A stretch of DNA of 35,522 nt from Oscillochloris sp. ZM17-4 (lineage in GTDB: Bacteria > Chloroflexota > Chloroflexia > Chloroflexales > Chloroflexaceae), in NCBI RefSeq assembly GCF_019599295.1, contig NZ_JAIEWN010000054.1:1-35522 (forward strand), given 5' to 3'. The notes below the pieces were generated by a model. The model was not told the origin of the DNA, did not search any database, and worked only from the letters and a program-made list of their open reading frames with translations. Shown in pieces: positions 1 to 7,424 of this stretch (the stretch's first letter is position 1; every line of letters starts with the position of its first letter). The position numbers and the translations under genes were made by a program.

Positions 1-122
1 GCCATGCCGGAGAGGGAGCGCTCGGCAGAATCAAGGTCAGCGGTGAGTTGGCGCACCAGCAGATCCTGTGTGGTCAGAGCAGCACGCAGATCGACGATGT
101 CGTGATCGTCGTGTGCGTTCAC
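1..122 (-). CDS. Hypothetical protein, 5' part only
   Basis: A GTG start at 120-122 overlaps the TGA stop of the upstream gene (119-121) as GTGA, the usual sign of translational coupling. The reading frame then runs open to the window edge (about 40 codons) and begins (M)NAHDDHDIVDLRAAL. The visible part is acidic and probably helical. The family cannot be recognised and the gene continues outside the window. Confidence 0.5.
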   Translation of the reverse strand, partial: MNAHDDHDIVDLRAALTTQDLLVRQLTADLDSAERSLSGM

Positions 123-1354
123 TGGAGCGCCTCGGCGATGTCCTTGCGTCGGGCAATGATCTGCTGGAGCGCGCGTAGCCGCTCATGAAGCTGGAAGATC
201 GCCTCGCGGTTCGTCTCAGCGTCAGCGGCGGCACCCTGGAGCTGCGGCAGCCGCTCAATCACCATGGTGATCGCCTCCTGCAAATTCTGGATCACCAGCT
301 GAGCTTTGCGCATGGCCTCGGCTCGCAGGCGCTCTTTTTCACGCTCCTGACCGGCATCGAGCAGGTAGCGGACGCCCATAAAGATGCCGGCCCCTAGCAG
401 CACCGCCACCCCGATGCCAGGCACCATCCCCAGCCCCAGGCCCAAGGCGGCAAGCCCTGACGTAATGCCCGCTGCGCTCAGCCCGAACACTGAGCCGGAA
501 ATGTAGACGGCGGTGATCGGCACCCCGACGGCGGTGAGCCCAGCCACGGCGCTCTTTGCGGCCTCGGCAGCGACGTTGTCGTTCAGGCCGCGCAGGCGTA
601 CCTGACGCATCTGCGTCTGGAATCGCGCGAGGGCGGCATACTGTGCATCATCGACGGCAAGGGTCGTGCGCGCGACGATGAGCAGGTGCTCCTGATCGGC
701 GCCGATCAGATCGTTGGCATACGCGACTTCCCGCAGGTTTAAGAGCAGGGCGCAGCGCAGAGACAAGGGTGTGAGGACGAACGGCGCGAGCGTGTCAGCA
801 AAGGCCGGCGGTGCAATGATGTAGCCCAACACCGCATGCTTCCCCCCAGACGAGAGGCCATCGAGGTCGAACAACTCGAAGATAAGCTGGAGCTCGTCTT
901 TGTCGATGGCCCCGTCGGCGTTGGCCATGGCGAAGAGCGCCCCGGCGAAGGCGACTCGCTGATGCTCCGGCAGCGCCGTGAGGTTGATAGGTTCGGTATC
1001 GCTGGGGCCAGTGACCGACTGATGCACCTGCGCAGCCGCCTGGGCGATCGGCGAATCCTGCCCGGCGACACTGGCCACCGTCTCGGCAACACCCTGTGTT
1101 ACCTGGGCCGCTGCCCCCTGCACCACCTTGCCGGCCACATTGAGTTGCCCCTGCGCCTCGTGGGTCACCCGCTCCGCTTCCTGCTGCACGACTGTACCTG
1201 CTCCCTGGAGGTGTGCTTGCGCCTCGCGGGCCAACCACTCTGCCGCCTCCTGCGCCTCACGGGCACGCCGCTCCGCCTCCTTGCGAACGTCCTCTAGGGC
1301 TTGTTGGCTCTGGCCGACTGTCTTGCCAACCCAGTTCCAGAGATCGTTACTCAT
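119..1354 (-). CDS. TerB-like protein with coiled coil and Gly-rich membrane hairpin
   Basis: A 411-residue protein in four parts. Residues about 15-110 are an Ala/Glu/Gln-rich coiled coil. Residues about 130-235 resemble a tellurite-resistance TerB-type helical domain (acidic stretch ANADGAIDKDEL). Residues about 265-330 form a hydrophobic Gly/Ala-rich block (VFGLSAAGITSGLAALGLGL) long enough for two membrane spans. A charged coiled-coil tail follows. TerB domains bind metal or act as cytoplasmic modules of stress and phage-defence complexes, so a membrane-attached stress role is plausible but inferred. The start is preceded by GGAGGGAG. It is coupled by GTGA to the partial downstream gene. 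The Gly/Ala-rich block vaguely recalls eukaryotic IFI6/27-type hydrophobic domains, which I cannot confirm. Confidence 0.6.
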   Translation of the reverse strand: MSNDLWNWVGKTVGQSQQALEDVRKEAERRAREAQEAAEWLAREAQAHLQGAGTVVQQEAERVTHEAQGQLNVAGKVVQGAAAQVTQGVAETVASVAGQDSPIAQAAAQVHQSVTGPSDTEPINLTALPEHQRVAFAGALFAMANADGAIDKDELQLIFELFDLDGLSSGGKHAVLGYIIAPPAFADTLAPFVLTPLSLRCALLLNLREVAYANDLIGADQEHLLIVARTTLAVDDAQYAALARFQTQMRQVRLRGLNDNVAAEAAKSAVAGLTAVGVPITAVYISGSVFGLSAAGITSGLAALGLGLGMVPGIGVAVLLGAGIFMGVRYLLDAGQEREKERLRAEAMRKAQLVIQNLQEAITMVIERLPQLQGAAADAETNREAIFQLHERLRALQQIIARRKDIAEALQ

Positions 1355-1570
1355 TGGCTCCCTCCCTCACTGAATTGCCGTGCTGCCCCCTATCCTACGC
1401 TCGCCCATCATCCACAGGATTACCATTCCTGCCAGGGCATTGATCGTCCCGCATACCGGATCCACCAGCGCATCGCGCTGCGTCATGCGCTATGGAGGGC
1501 TCAGGTTCCGGTTTCAGGCCCGACGTATGATGCATAGAGCTCTCGGCATCGTGCGTGAAAGGCACCTGTG

Positions 1571-2398
1571 ATGACGACGTCTGCACCCGATCTCGAAGTT
1601 GTCCTCTCGCGACAACTGCTCCAGTACGCCCTGACCAGCTACGCCGCTGAGTACTTTCTCGATCAGGAGATGCGCGCCCCGCAGCTGGGATTATCCGCAC
1701 GTGGTCAAGATATGCAGCTGGAGCTGCATGCGGGCGCGGCGCGCCTTCACGTGCGGGTGGCAGCCGTCTGGCGGATGAAGGCGTGGAACCTGCGGATTGC
1801 GGAGCAGCGTGATGAGGTGGCCCTGGAGCTTCAGGCACAGTTTGAGGTACACGACAACGAGCTCTTCATCCGGGTGAGCGATGGACGGGTGCTGAGTCGT
1901 GAGCTGGCCTGGCTTGAGAAAGTGGGATCGCAGCTGGTCCATATGGTAGTTGAGCAATTCCTGAGCCGCCCGCTGATTCGGCTGCCGGTACGGCTCGATA
2001 TCACCGGGGCGGCGTCTGAGGGCGATGAGAGTCGCCTGAACTTGGATCATGTCTGGATTGAGCCGGAGTCTGTGCGCCTGAGCCTGCGCCTGATCCACGA
2101 TCTGGTGCCACCACCGCCGGCGTTCGCCGATGTCGTGATTGCCGGGGCACGACCACGGGCGATCCGTCTCACGCGGAAGACGGCGGCGGCCGCCCAAGCA
2201 GGGCGCCGCGATGAAGCGCGGAGCCTCGTACGCGAGGCATTGGAAGCCGACAACTCCTACGCGATGGGCTGGCTGTGGCTGGCGGCACTGGCGGAGCAAC
2301 CCGCTGACCGACGCGTCTGCCTCGAACGTGTGGTGGCAATCGACCCCGCAAATACCGCCGCCAGCGCAGCACTGGCGCGCATCACAGATGCAGTATAG
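1571..2398 (+). CDS. Hypothetical protein with C-terminal TPR-like unit
   Basis: About 275 residues. Residues 1-190 form a beta-rich domain I do not recognise. Residues about 205-272 look like one to two tetratricopeptide-type helical hairpins (AGRRDEARSLVREALEADN, then ERVVAIDPANTAASAALARI), pointing to protein-protein contacts. Both GTG (1568) and ATG (1571) are possible starts. AAAGG at 1557-1561 sits nine bases before the ATG, so ATG was chosen. There is no signal peptide. It is divergent from the TerB-like gene across about 216 bases that hold only a weak TATGAT -10-like hexamer at 1526-1531. Function unknown. Confidence 0.65.
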   Translation: MTTSAPDLEVVLSRQLLQYALTSYAAEYFLDQEMRAPQLGLSARGQDMQLELHAGAARLHVRVAAVWRMKAWNLRIAEQRDEVALELQAQFEVHDNELFIRVSDGRVLSRELAWLEKVGSQLVHMVVEQFLSRPLIRLPVRLDITGAASEGDESRLNLDHVWIEPESVRLSLRLIHDLVPPPPAFADVVIAGARPRAIRLTRKTAAAAQAGRRDEARSLVREALEADNSYAMGWLWLAALAEQPADRRVCLERVVAIDPANTAASAALARITDAV

Positions 2399-2488
2399 GA
2401 TTGTGTGCTCCAAGCGCGGCCAGATCACCGACATGCGGAGCGCATCAGGCGAGTGGGCCATGTGTCCTTGCGGTATGAGGAAAACTCA

Positions 2489-2641
2489 ATGAACTGCTGC
2501 CACCACTGCCGCGACGCCGAGAACCTGTTCGACCGGACCGGCGACCTCGTCAGCCTGGCCGGTCTGCTCGGGCATAGCTCGACGGATACCTTTTCGTTTG
2601 CGTGCGTGCGTATGGAAAAGGAGCGAGGATGTCTGTATTGA
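2489..2641 (+). pseudogene. Decayed C-terminal tail of a tyrosine recombinase
   Basis: The short frame from ATG 2489 contains DRTGDLVSLAGLLGHSSTDT, which matches the conserved C-terminal box of tyrosine recombinases/XerCD-type integrases (GDL...LLGHSS..TT..Y). A preceding H-x-x-R (HHCRD) sits where the second catalytic Arg is expected. The catalytic Tyr is gone: the following stretch reads FSFACVR. No catalytic core exists upstream. I read it as a remnant of a lost integrase; the box is seen directly, the history is inferred. It overlaps the yjbQ start in another frame. Confidence 0.45.
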
Positions 2642-3087
2642 AGCGGCTTGCGATACGCACCCACACCCAGGAGTGCCTGGTCGACATCACCGACCAGGTC
2701 GCGCAGGCGGTGACGGATTCAGGCGCATCCGAAGGCACCACATTGCTGTATGTGCCCCACACGACCTGCGGGATCACCATCCAGGAGAACGCCGACCCTG
2801 GGGTACAGCACGATATGCTGATGGTGCTGCGGCGGATCTACCCACGCCAAGATCCGGGCTACCGTCACATCGAGGACAACTCGGCCTCGCACCTGCAGGC
2901 CAGCACGATGGGCTTCTCGCACTTCGTCTTCGTGAGCGGCGGCCAGCTGGTGCTTGGCCGCTGGCAGGCGATCTACCTGGCCGAGTTCGACGGCCCGCGC
3001 ACCTCACAAGGTGTCACTTTTTTCTGGGGGCCGTCCCAATGCGGCAAAACGGCCCATGGGTGCGTGCCAGCACTATTGCTGCATTAG
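2629..3087 (+). CDS. yjbQ: YjbQ/UPF0047 family protein with displaced C-terminus
   Basis: 152 residues of the YjbQ (UPF0047, secondary thiamine-phosphate synthase-like) family. Family signatures are present: HTTCGITIQENADPGVQHD (residues 44-62), a His/Asn/Ser region HIEDNSASHLQ (80-90), LVLGRWQAIY and EFDGPR (119-124). The ATG at 2629 has AAGGAG at 2618-2623. After EFDGPRT the last 27 residues (SQGVTFFW... to LLLH) do not belong to the family: they come from a small inserted element. Joining the bases after the element restores REVLVKVLAD and a stop at 3197-3199, a 135-residue protein of normal length. Activity may survive because the catalytic region is intact, but the tail is foreign. Confidence 0.85.
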   Translation: MSVLKRLAIRTHTQECLVDITDQVAQAVTDSGASEGTTLLYVPHTTCGITIQENADPGVQHDMLMVLRRIYPRQDPGYRHIEDNSASHLQASTMGFSHFVFVSGGQLVLGRWQAIYLAEFDGPRTSQGVTFFWGPSQCGKTAHGCVPALLLH

Positions 3088-3154
3088 GACGCGCTCGCGA
3101 CGACCGCGTCGGCGCGGAACTGGGCAAAAACCGTAAGAAAGTGACACCTGGTGA
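3004..3154. mobile_element. 151-bp MITE-like element with terminal inverted repeats
   Basis: The left end TCACAAGGTGTCACTTTTTT (3004-3023) and the reverse complement of the right end, TCACCAGGTGTCACTTTCTT (3135-3154), match at 18 of 20 positions. GGCCCGCGCACC occurs exactly at both sides (2992-3003 and 3155-3166), a 12-bp target-site duplication. No transposase is encoded, so it is a non-autonomous element. A duplication near 12 bp is typical of some IS4-type transposases, but the parent family is not determined here. Confidence 0.85.
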
Positions 3155-3199
3155 GGCCCGCGCACCCGCGAGGTGCTGGTCAAAGTGCTCGCGGATTAA
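3155..3199 (+). repeat. Right target duplication and stranded yjbQ tail
   Basis: GGCCCGCGCACC (3155-3166) is the second copy of the target duplication. It is followed in frame by codons for REVLVKVLAD and TAA (3197-3199), the original yjbQ C-terminus, now downstream of the new stop at 3085-3087. Confidence 0.8.
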
Positions 3200-3215
3200 T
3201 ACGTGTGAAGCAGCA

Positions 3216-4418
3216 TTACGCAACTCTTTGATCAAACAGCTTTCCTAACAGGCGCTGACCGGCCTGCTGGATGTCGTCGTCCAGATCAAACACGACACTG
3301 CGGACGCGGATTGCGCCGATCCGCGTGTCGATCGGGCGCTCAGGCATGGTTGGATAGATAAGTATCGCCTCGGTGCAGCCGGTGATTTCTGCGTACGCAA
3401 CCACCTGGGCGATATCATCTGTCTTGACATCACGTTTGTACTTTGTATCGAGCACGATGAGCGCCTGCTCGGTTGCGCGATCGCGCAGCACCAGGTCGAT
3501 GACAAATGACATGCCGCCATGCCGACCGATAGCGTGTTGCTCCTGCTTCACGAGGCGCAGCTCGGGCGGTAGCTGGGTGCGCATCCATCCCTCGACAAAT
3601 CCCTCGAACAGGTTGGCCATGTCGACCAGAAATGGCAGCATCGCGCGATCGCCGCTCGTGTGATGCGGCCCGGCGGTATCGAGAAAAAAGTGACACAGGG
3701 CGTGCAGCGGAGCGTAGTCAGCGTTGAGCCGGTGGTAGCGCCGGCCCACGCAGGCCGCTCCTGACACAGGGGTTAGAGAGACCGCGCCCTGGAGCTGGCG
3801 GAACGCCTGATGGATAACCGGCAGCGCCCGCTCAGGCCGACACATGCCGCTGCGGCTGATCACGAACAGCGTCCAGGCCAGGATCTGGTTGTCATCGATG
3901 TCGGCGGTGTGCTCGTGATACTGGCACTCCAGGCGGGTATCCCACGGCCGGTTCGCCACCCGCCGCACATTCAGGCTCCCGCGTACCACGCTCAGCTCGT
4001 CGGTCTGCTCGACGTAGGCTCGGGCCAGCCCATCTCTACAGCGCCGCAGCACGCGCCGCGCCAGGGCCTCGGCCAACCGCTCGTAGAGCTCATTAAGGCT
4101 CTGCGCCTCGTACCACCCGTCCAAAAAGCGGAAACTCTGCTGCCCGTAGGCATACTCAAGCATTGCAAAGATGCTGCGTATCGGCACTTTTGGCAGCAGC
4201 GCGACGCTCAGCCCCGGGGTGAGCGGGATGTGGCCGACCGAGCCCTGGGCTGTGAGCCACCACTGGCCGCCCGTCGCCGGCGAAGGGAACTCGACCTGGA
4301 CCTGGTTGCTGTACTGCCGCCAGAGCAGCTCGCCCGCCGCGTCTGGCAGCTCCTCACGAGCCAGGCGGCGTGTCCGGTACTCCTCAAGGGCGATCACCTG
4401 GCGCCCGCCGGTGGTCAC
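3216..4418 (-). CDS. mcrC: McrC-family nuclease subunit
   Basis: 400-residue McrC, the nuclease partner of the McrB GTPase in modification-dependent restriction. The N-terminal half carries the McrC structural region (residues about 30-240). A PD-(D/E)xK nuclease follows: D308 in FVIDLVLRD, the D-x-K of VLDTKYK (D324, K326), and Q338 in AQVVAYA. All catalytic positions are kept. The GTG start at 4416-4418 overlaps the mcrB TGA stop (4415-4417) as GTGA. It is the last gene of the defence operon and converges on yjbQ. No clear terminator hairpin was seen between them. Confidence 0.88.
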   Translation of the reverse strand: MTTGGRQVIALEEYRTRRLAREELPDAAGELLWRQYSNQVQVEFPSPATGGQWWLTAQGSVGHIPLTPGLSVALLPKVPIRSIFAMLEYAYGQQSFRFLDGWYEAQSLNELYERLAEALARRVLRRCRDGLARAYVEQTDELSVVRGSLNVRRVANRPWDTRLECQYHEHTADIDDNQILAWTLFVISRSGMCRPERALPVIHQAFRQLQGAVSLTPVSGAACVGRRYHRLNADYAPLHALCHFFLDTAGPHHTSGDRAMLPFLVDMANLFEGFVEGWMRTQLPPELRLVKQEQHAIGRHGGMSFVIDLVLRDRATEQALIVLDTKYKRDVKTDDIAQVVAYAEITGCTEAILIYPTMPERPIDTRIGAIRVRSVVFDLDDDIQQAGQRLLGKLFDQRVA

Positions 4419-6565
4419 GAGATTACCCGTGCAGCAATCTTCTCCCAGCGGAACCGCTCGAAGACCTCGCGCCGGTCGAAGAAATACTCCTCTAGGTAGG
4501 GCTCGATCTCCATGCGCCAGATATCTTCGAGCTCGTCGGCGAGCTGCGGGCGCATGAAGAAGCTGATGCCCACCGCGTAGCCCGGGTCGCCGATCTCGCG
4601 ATTGACCTGCTCGAGGATCGCGATCAGGCCTGCGGCATCCGTCTCGCGCTCGTGCTGATACCTGAGGAGCACTGCATAGTTGGGCTGGAGCGGCAGGAAG
4701 GCGAAGCGCCGGCGCAGCGCATGGTCAACCAGGGCGATCGAGCGGTCGGCGGTGTTCATGGTGCCGATGATCCGCACGTTGGCGGGGATCGAGAGCACCC
4801 CGCCCCCAGCGAGCGGCAGCGACTGGTCGCGGTACTCCAGCAGATACATCAGCTCGCCGAAGACGCGGGCCAGGTTGGCCCGGTTAATCTCGTCGATGAT
4901 CAGGACGCAGCTATCGGTAACTGCCTTTGCGCGAGCGCAGAAGTCGAGGAAGCGCCCCGGCACCATCGGGTAGCTCAGGCTGCCATCCGCACGGGATTGA
5001 GGGCGGATGCCCTGGATGAAATCCTCATAGGCGTAGGCCGGATGAAACTGGACGAGCTCGATGAAGCCGACGCCACCGCCGACCAGGTGGCGGGCGAGCC
5101 GCTGGGCCACGAAGGTCTTGCCGGTTCCGGGTGGGCCATAGAGCACCGCCTGGCCCTTGCGTTCGAGGGCGCGCAGCCAGCGAGCGAGCTCGGCCTCAGA
5201 GGTGCCGGTGTCGCGGGCGCAGTCGGTCAGTGGGTACATGGGGTTGACCCCATGCGATGGCGGCGGCAGGGGGCCGCGGTCCACGAGCTCTTGCAGTGCG
5301 GCCCACTCGTTTAGGTTGACCCGGAAATTCGTCCCGTTCGGCGCACGGAGCACATGCATCTGCTGGAGCGCCGGGTGCTCGATGAGCGTTGCCCGCCGGA
5401 TCGGCTCAGGGAGGATCTGCGTGTAGCGAAAGGGCACCTGCCACGCTGTGGCCCTCTGCCCCGGCTCAGCGCTGAGCCAGGCCGGGATATCCTCGGGCGC
5501 GTAGGTCTGCTCGGCTGGCTCCCCCGTGAGCTCGCCGAACGCATACATGCCAGCGTCTTGCCCCGCCTGCCAGAGCAGCACGCGGTCGCCCGCTTTCATC
5601 TCATCGCGGTAGCGGGTGACCGCCCAGTCGTCGTCGCTGCCAGGCGCGATGCTGCGCACGTGCTCCGCCAGATCGTAGAAGCGCGGGTTGGCCTGGAACA
5701 GCCAGACGCGCTGGGCGCTATCGGTAAGGGTCTCGATCGCAAACCCAAGGCGGTCCAGGATGCGGCGCGCCTGGCTGCTGTTGAACTGTGTCGCGCCGGT
5801 GGCGATACGCACGATCTCTTTGACCGGGTAGCGTTGCCCCTCCCAGGAGATCACGTAGCGGTAGGTCGGATCGTGCTCCCAGTTCTCCCAGGAGGGCATA
5901 TCGCGGCGCTCGGCGTCGAAGGTGGTGCAGGCGGCCTCCACATCCTCGCGCCGCACCCGGTCCAGGCCATCGCTGATGGTAGGCCCAGATACGTCGTAGA
6001 TCGGCTCAGGGATGACATGCCCAAGCTCCTCATGCAGGTACTCCAGCACGCCGGGGTTGTGGATCGCGCGCGAGAAGGGATGCGCCTGGCGCATGCTCGC
6101 CGCCGCCGCACGTGTAAAGGCGATGCTGGCGCTCCGGACGAGCGGCGCCAGCTCGGCAAATTCGTCGACCGGTATCGTGCAGGTGAGCGCAGCGGGATAG
6201 CTTTTGAATGTCCACCTATCCCAGTTCGCAAGCTGCTGTAGCCGCGGCAGATCTTCTGGGTTAAGCTCGGCGCGCTCCAGCACCAAACCAATCCCGTTGC
6301 GGCTGATCTCATAGACAAAGTATGCCCCCGCCACCAGGCGGATGCGCACGCGGTCGCGAACAGTAACGGCCCAGCGGTTGGCACCGACGGCGTGCGCCAC
6401 GCCGATCAGGTGGGCAAAATAGGTGAGCGCGAGCGCGCGGGTCTCGCTCTCAGGGATGAGGCTCTCTACCAGGCGGCGCATGTCCTCCGCTGCGAGGCGG
6501 TATGTACCCTGCGAGATTTCCTCCTCATCGAGCGCGTCTTCGTGGTCAAGGGGCTCATCGCTCAT
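4415..6565 (-). CDS. mcrB: McrB-family GTPase with EVE modified-base reader
   Basis: 716 residues. Residues 1-240 are an unrecognised N-terminal region. Residues about 240-280 (RYPVKEIVRIATG...FNSSQARRILDRLGF) resemble a winged-helix-like module found in modification-dependent restriction proteins. Residues about 285-420 are an EVE domain (RVWLFQANPRFYDLA, then AGDRVLLWQAGQDAGMYAFG), a PUA-like fold that binds modified cytosines. The AAA+ GTPase has Walker A GPPGTGKT (477-484), Walker B LIIDEINR (555-562) and the McrB signature MNTADRS (603-609). The start at 6565 was preferred over an in-frame ATG 18 bases upstream because AAGGAA lies just before it. It should form rings that translocate DNA and drive McrC cleavage. 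Confidence 0.88.
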   Translation of the reverse strand: MSDEPLDHEDALDEEEISQGTYRLAAEDMRRLVESLIPESETRALALTYFAHLIGVAHAVGANRWAVTVRDRVRIRLVAGAYFVYEISRNGIGLVLERAELNPEDLPRLQQLANWDRWTFKSYPAALTCTIPVDEFAELAPLVRSASIAFTRAAAASMRQAHPFSRAIHNPGVLEYLHEELGHVIPEPIYDVSGPTISDGLDRVRREDVEAACTTFDAERRDMPSWENWEHDPTYRYVISWEGQRYPVKEIVRIATGATQFNSSQARRILDRLGFAIETLTDSAQRVWLFQANPRFYDLAEHVRSIAPGSDDDWAVTRYRDEMKAGDRVLLWQAGQDAGMYAFGELTGEPAEQTYAPEDIPAWLSAEPGQRATAWQVPFRYTQILPEPIRRATLIEHPALQQMHVLRAPNGTNFRVNLNEWAALQELVDRGPLPPPSHGVNPMYPLTDCARDTGTSEAELARWLRALERKGQAVLYGPPGTGKTFVAQRLARHLVGGGVGFIELVQFHPAYAYEDFIQGIRPQSRADGSLSYPMVPGRFLDFCARAKAVTDSCVLIIDEINRANLARVFGELMYLLEYRDQSLPLAGGGVLSIPANVRIIGTMNTADRSIALVDHALRRRFAFLPLQPNYAVLLRYQHERETDAAGLIAILEQVNREIGDPGYAVGISFFMRPQLADELEDIWRMEIEPYLEEYFFDRREVFERFRWEKIAARVIS

Positions 6566-6614
6566 GATCTTCCTTTGCTTCATACAGCCGGAGGTATAGC
6601 CTCCATCGGCGGAT

Positions 6615-7418
6615 CTACTGGGTCTTCTGCAAGGTTCCCTCGGCGATCATTCGCTCGAACTGGGCGGCGACGGTGGCCGGCTCGGGGCCGCCGGAGATCA
6701 GCACGCCCAGCTCCATATTCAGGCTCAGGGCGTAGTCGGTGAGGTTGGCGCTGGAGAGGAAGAGGGTGCGCCGGTCGGCGACGGCGCACTTGGCGTGGAG
6801 CGTGCCGGTGTGGCCGCTCTCGTCGGTGGGGCGGCGGTCGCTCGGCCAGATGTAGATCTGTGCGGCGCTGGCGACCGCCGGCCCGAGGGCGCGGATGGTG
6901 TCGTAGGCCATCTTCTGGCCGCTCGGCTCCGGGGCCTCGATGCAGATGCGGATGACGACGCCACGGGCGGCTGCGCTCATGAGCGCCTCGATGACGGCTG
7001 GAATCTTGTAGACGGCGAAGCTCACGATGAGCAGCTCCCGGTGCGCACTGCGGATGACCTGGAGCAGGGCCTGGTCGGTGCGGCGCATCGAGACGCCCGC
7101 CGCCAGGGGGCCGGTCCAGATCAGCTCGACGCGCTGCTCAGCCCGGGCGCTGCGGGTGGCCGCCGCTGCGCTCAGCAGGGCCAGGGCCACACGCGCGCCG
7201 GAGATTGCGGGAGCCTGCTGCGCCCAGGCGTCGAGGAAGTCGCTGGCTCTGGCGCGCTGCGCGGGCTGGGGGATGGCCTGGAGCGCGGCCGCCCGTGCGG
7301 CATCGCGTGGCCCGGCGGCGTGCTCAATCGCCCGCGCGAGGGCGTGGATGCTCCCTGGTGGGAGCTCCGCTGCCAGGCGCACGGCGGCGTCGATGATGAT
7401 GAGTCGCTGCTCGTCCAT
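6615..7418 (-). CDS. drmC: DISARM PLD-domain protein DrmC
   Basis: 267 residues. The N-terminal helical region is followed by a phospholipase D-type domain with one HKD motif: H208-x-K210-x4-D215 in LHAKCAVADRR, then the SSANLT and NMELG boxes. One HKD per chain implies dimerisation, as in other single-motif PLD nucleases. In DISARM, drmC is the PLD member of the drmABC core; its exact role is less settled than that of drmA and drmB. It lies 6 nt after drmB and 49 nt before mcrB. GAGG precedes the ATG by four bases. Confidence 0.88.
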   Translation of the reverse strand: MDEQRLIIIDAAVRLAAELPPGSIHALARAIEHAAGPRDAARAAALQAIPQPAQRARASDFLDAWAQQAPAISGARVALALLSAAAATRSARAEQRVELIWTGPLAAGVSMRRTDQALLQVIRSAHRELLIVSFAVYKIPAVIEALMSAAARGVVIRICIEAPEPSGQKMAYDTIRALGPAVASAAQIYIWPSDRRPTDESGHTGTLHAKCAVADRRTLFLSSANLTDYALSLNMELGVLISGGPEPATVAAQFERMIAEGTLQKTQ

Positions 7419-7424
7419 GCGGCC

